A stretch of DNA of 8,028 nucleotides from Flavobacteriaceae bacterium (GTDB lineage Bacteria; Bacteroidota; Bacteroidia; Flavobacteriales; Flavobacteriaceae), in assembly GCA_002729755.1 (NCBI GenBank), contig PBYT01000005.1:17880-25907 (forward strand), in the 5' to 3' direction. A program made the position numbers and the translations under genes. Positions within the stretch are counted from its first letter, which is position 1, and the number at the start of each line of letters is the position of its first letter. Shown here piece after piece: positions 6,457 through 8,028 of this stretch. Below the pieces are notes generated by a model that worked only from the letters and a program-made list of their open reading frames with translations, had not been told where the DNA came from and did not search any database.

Positions 6457-7488
6457 ATGGAATACAATAAATTACCTGGAACAGACATCGAGGTAAGCAA
6501 AATTTGTCTAGGAACCATGACCTGGGGAACCCAAAATACAAAGCAAGAAGCTTTTGAACAAATGGATTATGCCATAGATAATGGTGTGAACTTCTTTGAT
6601 ACTGCTGAGCTCTATCCAGTTCCTGCATCTGCTGACACCTATGCTACAACAGAAGTATATATTGGCAAATGGCTTGAAAGCAGAAAATCTAGAGACAAAA
6701 TAATATTAGCTAGTAAAATTGCTGGGCCAGGAGACTATACAGCTCATATTAGGAAAACTGGATTTAAAGATGATTCTATAGAAGCAGCATTAGATCAAAG
6801 TCTCAAGAGACTGAAAACAGATTATCTTGATCTTTATCTATTACACTGGCCTGAAAGATTAACCAACTATTTTGGAAACAGGAATTTTAAATATTTTAAT
6901 GACTCTTGGGAAGATAATTTTCAGGAAATACTTCTAAAATTGAAAAAAGTTATAGATTCTGGAAAAGTTAGACATGTTGGCCTTTCAAATGAAAATCCAT
7001 GGGGAATAATGAAATTTTTAGAATATTCAAAAAATGAACTTCCAAAAATGATTACTATTCAAAACCCTTATTCATTATTAAATAGACTTTTTGAAATAGG
7101 TTCAGGAGAAATATGTAAAAGAGAGAATGTTGGACTACTAGCGTACTCTCCCTTAGGATATGGAGTACTTACAGGAAAATATAGAAACGGAAATGTTCCA
7201 AAAAATAGCAGACTTACCTTGTTCCCAACGATGGCTAGGTATACAAATGATAATTGTAAAAATGCAACTGAGTTATATCACCAAATTGCTGAGAAACATA
7301 ATCTAACATTAACACAATTAGCATTAGCTTTTGTTAACGACAGGCCTTTTGTTACAAGTACTATTATTGGGGCAACAAATATGGAACAACTAAAAGAGAA
7401 TATAGATAGCATCAACACTAAACTATCTAAAGAAATAATTGATGAGATTAATCTAGCTCAAGAAAAAATTCCTAATCCTGCTCCTTAG
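6457..7488 (+). CDS. tas: aldo/keto reductase, Tas family
   Basis: This 343-residue NADPH-dependent aldo/keto reductase closely resembles E. coli Tas along its whole length. Shared blocks include LGTMTWG (18-24), DTAELYPVP (48-56), SLKRLKTDYLDLYLLHWP (115-132), the TIQNPYSLLNR stretch in the second half, SPLGYGVLTGKY, IIGATNMEQLKENI near the C-terminus, and the final PAP. The catalytic tetrad is visible as D48, Y53, K87 and H130, and the late IIGAT block is part of the NADP(H)-binding site. The protein is soluble and cytoplasmic, with no signal peptide, and its length matches the family. E. coli Tas was found because it can relieve tyrosine auxotrophy under starvation, but its natural substrate is unclear, so the symbol marks homology rather than a proven job. 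The ATG lies three bases after the methyltransferase stop, so the two are probably cotranscribed. Its TAG ends two bases before the stop of the converging DUF805 gene. Confidence 0.95.
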   Translation: MEYNKLPGTDIEVSKICLGTMTWGTQNTKQEAFEQMDYAIDNGVNFFDTAELYPVPASADTYATTEVYIGKWLESRKSRDKIILASKIAGPGDYTAHIRKTGFKDDSIEAALDQSLKRLKTDYLDLYLLHWPERLTNYFGNRNFKYFNDSWEDNFQEILLKLKKVIDSGKVRHVGLSNENPWGIMKFLEYSKNELPKMITIQNPYSLLNRLFEIGSGEICKRENVGLLAYSPLGYGVLTGKYRNGNVPKNSRLTLFPTMARYTNDNCKNATELYHQIAEKHNLTLTQLALAFVNDRPFVTSTIIGATNMEQLKENIDSINTKLSKEIIDEINLAQEKIPNPAP

Positions 7489-7490
7489 TT

Positions 7491-7877
7491 TTATAATTCT
7501 TTAGGATCCTCTCCATAAGCATTGTTTCCCTGATCTCCCTCTTTGATTAAAAGTATTAATAGCCAAATAAATCCTGCTATGGGAATAAATGCAACAAGAT
7601 ACATCCATCCACTTTTCCCGATATCATGTAGTCTCCTTACTGTAACTGCAATACCGGGAACAAGAACAAATAATGCATATGCAATATATAATGGGCCATA
7701 GCCCACTAATGGGTAGACAATACCAAAGGAATAATCTAATAAACTAGCTAAAAGGGCAAAAATAATGTTCCATAAAGTAAACATCCAATACTCTTTTCTT
7801 CTTGCTCTACCATTAAAATCAGAATACGAATTAATTACTTTTATATACCATTGCAACTGAAAACCCATCCTTTCCAT
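7491..7877 (-). CDS. DUF805 family inner-membrane protein
   Basis: This 128-residue protein is a complete DUF805 family member (the E. coli YhaH/YhaI type), a small membrane protein with no established function. The signature elements are all present: FNGRARRKEYW (21-31) ahead of the first helix, RRLHDIGKSGW (81-91) before the last helix, and the polar tail EGDQGNNAYGEDP (113-125). Membrane helices lie at about 33-48, 60-79 and 92-112. The arginine-rich GRARRKEYW and RRLHD blocks should face the cytoplasm. Two starts are possible, ATG at 7875-7877 and ATG at 7866-7868 (MGFQLQWYIKV). The longer is listed, but the shorter fits the usual short distance to the WYIKV block equally well. It converges on the Tas-like gene with two bases between stops and is transcribed divergently from the partial gene at the right edge, so it appears to be a single-gene unit. 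Confidence 0.92.
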   Translation of the reverse strand: MERMGFQLQWYIKVINSYSDFNGRARRKEYWMFTLWNIIFALLASLLDYSFGIVYPLVGYGPLYIAYALFVLVPGIAVTVRRLHDIGKSGWMYLVAFIPIAGFIWLLILLIKEGDQGNNAYGEDPKEL

Positions 7878-7924
7878 AATTAATTTTATTTTTCATGAAG
7901 TTAAAAGCATTTTTTTAATTTTAT
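7878..7924. promoter_or_regulatory. short divergent intergenic region
   Basis: Only 47 bases separate the start of the DUF805 gene from the start of the right-edge gene on the opposite strand, so any promoters must overlap each other or extend into coding DNA. The stretch is A/T-rich, with a run of seven T's at about 7910-7916. I see no clear TTG plus TAnnTTTG pair on either strand and no operator-like repeat. It is listed by position and not because of a recognised motif. Confidence 0.25.
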
Positions 7925-8028
7925 ATGATGAATTATAAAAAACTAGTTCTTTCAACAAAAAAAGTTGAAAGAATAGTTAAAAAGGAATATGGTATTGAAG
8001 GATCTGCATCGAAGCTTCCGGGAGCAAT
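7925..8028 (+). CDS. N-terminal fragment of a gene running off the right edge, possibly phosphotransferase-like
   Basis: An open frame runs from tandem ATGs (7925 and 7928) to the window end, giving about 34 codons with no stop. The visible protein has a lysine-rich start (MMNYKKLVLSTKKVERIVKK) then EYGIEGSASKLPGA. The pattern of a helix, a Y-G-hydrophobic-G turn and then LPG resembles the N-terminus of APH-type phosphotransferase domains, including those fused to class III aminotransferases, where a nucleotide-binding strand with D.NF follows. The fragment stops just before that diagnostic part, so this is only a guess. Divergent placement from the DUF805 gene and uninterrupted coding to the edge support a real gene. 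A perfect 10-bp inverted repeat covers codons 8-17. Confidence 0.55.
   Translation, partial: MMNYKKLVLSTKKVERIVKKEYGIEGSASKLPGA
7947..7973. repeat. perfect 10-bp inverted repeat with 7-base A loop
   Basis: TTCTTTCAAC (7947-7956) and GTTGAAAGAA (7964-7973) are exact reverse complements separated by seven A's. In the + strand mRNA this would be a hairpin starting about 20 bases after the likely start codon of the right-edge gene. No T-run follows on the + strand and no obvious minus-strand transcript ends here, so it does not look like a terminator. It could slow or regulate early translation, be a binding site for a dimeric protein, or be a chance product of lysine-rich coding sequence. Confidence 0.6.

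Noticed and set aside
1..8028. A defence island, toxin-antitoxin pair, CRISPR, prophage or transposon
   Set aside because: I checked both strands for nucleases, helicases, integrases, transposases, regular short repeats and long terminal repeats and found none. The ARH-fold protein alone is not evidence of a toxin system.

Overview
The window reads as ordinary chromosome from an AT-rich member of the Bacteroidota, most likely a marine-type flavobacterium. The reasons are very AT-rich DNA with A/T-ending codons, no Shine-Dalgarno-like sequence ahead of most starts, short lipoprotein signal peptides, and a DUF885 lipoprotein with a typical domain layout. Genes fill nearly all of it and no gap exceeds 160 bases. 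I see no tRNA, rRNA, CRISPR array, insertion sequence, phage gene or attachment site. The genus cannot be fixed from sequence alone.

Layout: a small two-helix membrane protein lies on the + strand at 42-215, with a likely terminator behind it. A tight six-gene minus-strand run then goes from 5683 down to 249. In transcription order it holds an exported ADP-ribosylglycohydrolase-fold lipoprotein, a DUF885 predicted zinc metallopeptidase lipoprotein, an unrecognised 215-residue membrane protein, a roughly 11-helix membrane protein that may be DUF4153-like, a 65-residue membrane protein, and an ICMT/PEMT-type membrane methyltransferase. Gaps are 31, 2 and 1 bases, and two junctions are ATGA stop/start overlaps, so this is very probably one transcription unit.

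A 152-base divergent gap (5684-5835) separates it from a two-gene + strand unit: a soluble class I SAM methyltransferase, followed 3 bases later by a Tas-like aldo/keto reductase. A DUF805 membrane protein converges on the reductase with 2 bases between stops. At the right edge a + strand gene begins and is cut after about 34 codons. Its first codons contain a perfect 10-bp inverted repeat.

How the genes work together: the minus-strand run is entirely envelope-directed, with two exported hydrolases followed by four integral membrane proteins, one of them a methyltransferase. This suggests a shared envelope or secreted-substrate job, but no substrate is visible. It is the best candidate here for an undescribed functional unit, and the claim rests only on gene order and tight spacing. 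The rest looks like housekeeping or general metabolism.
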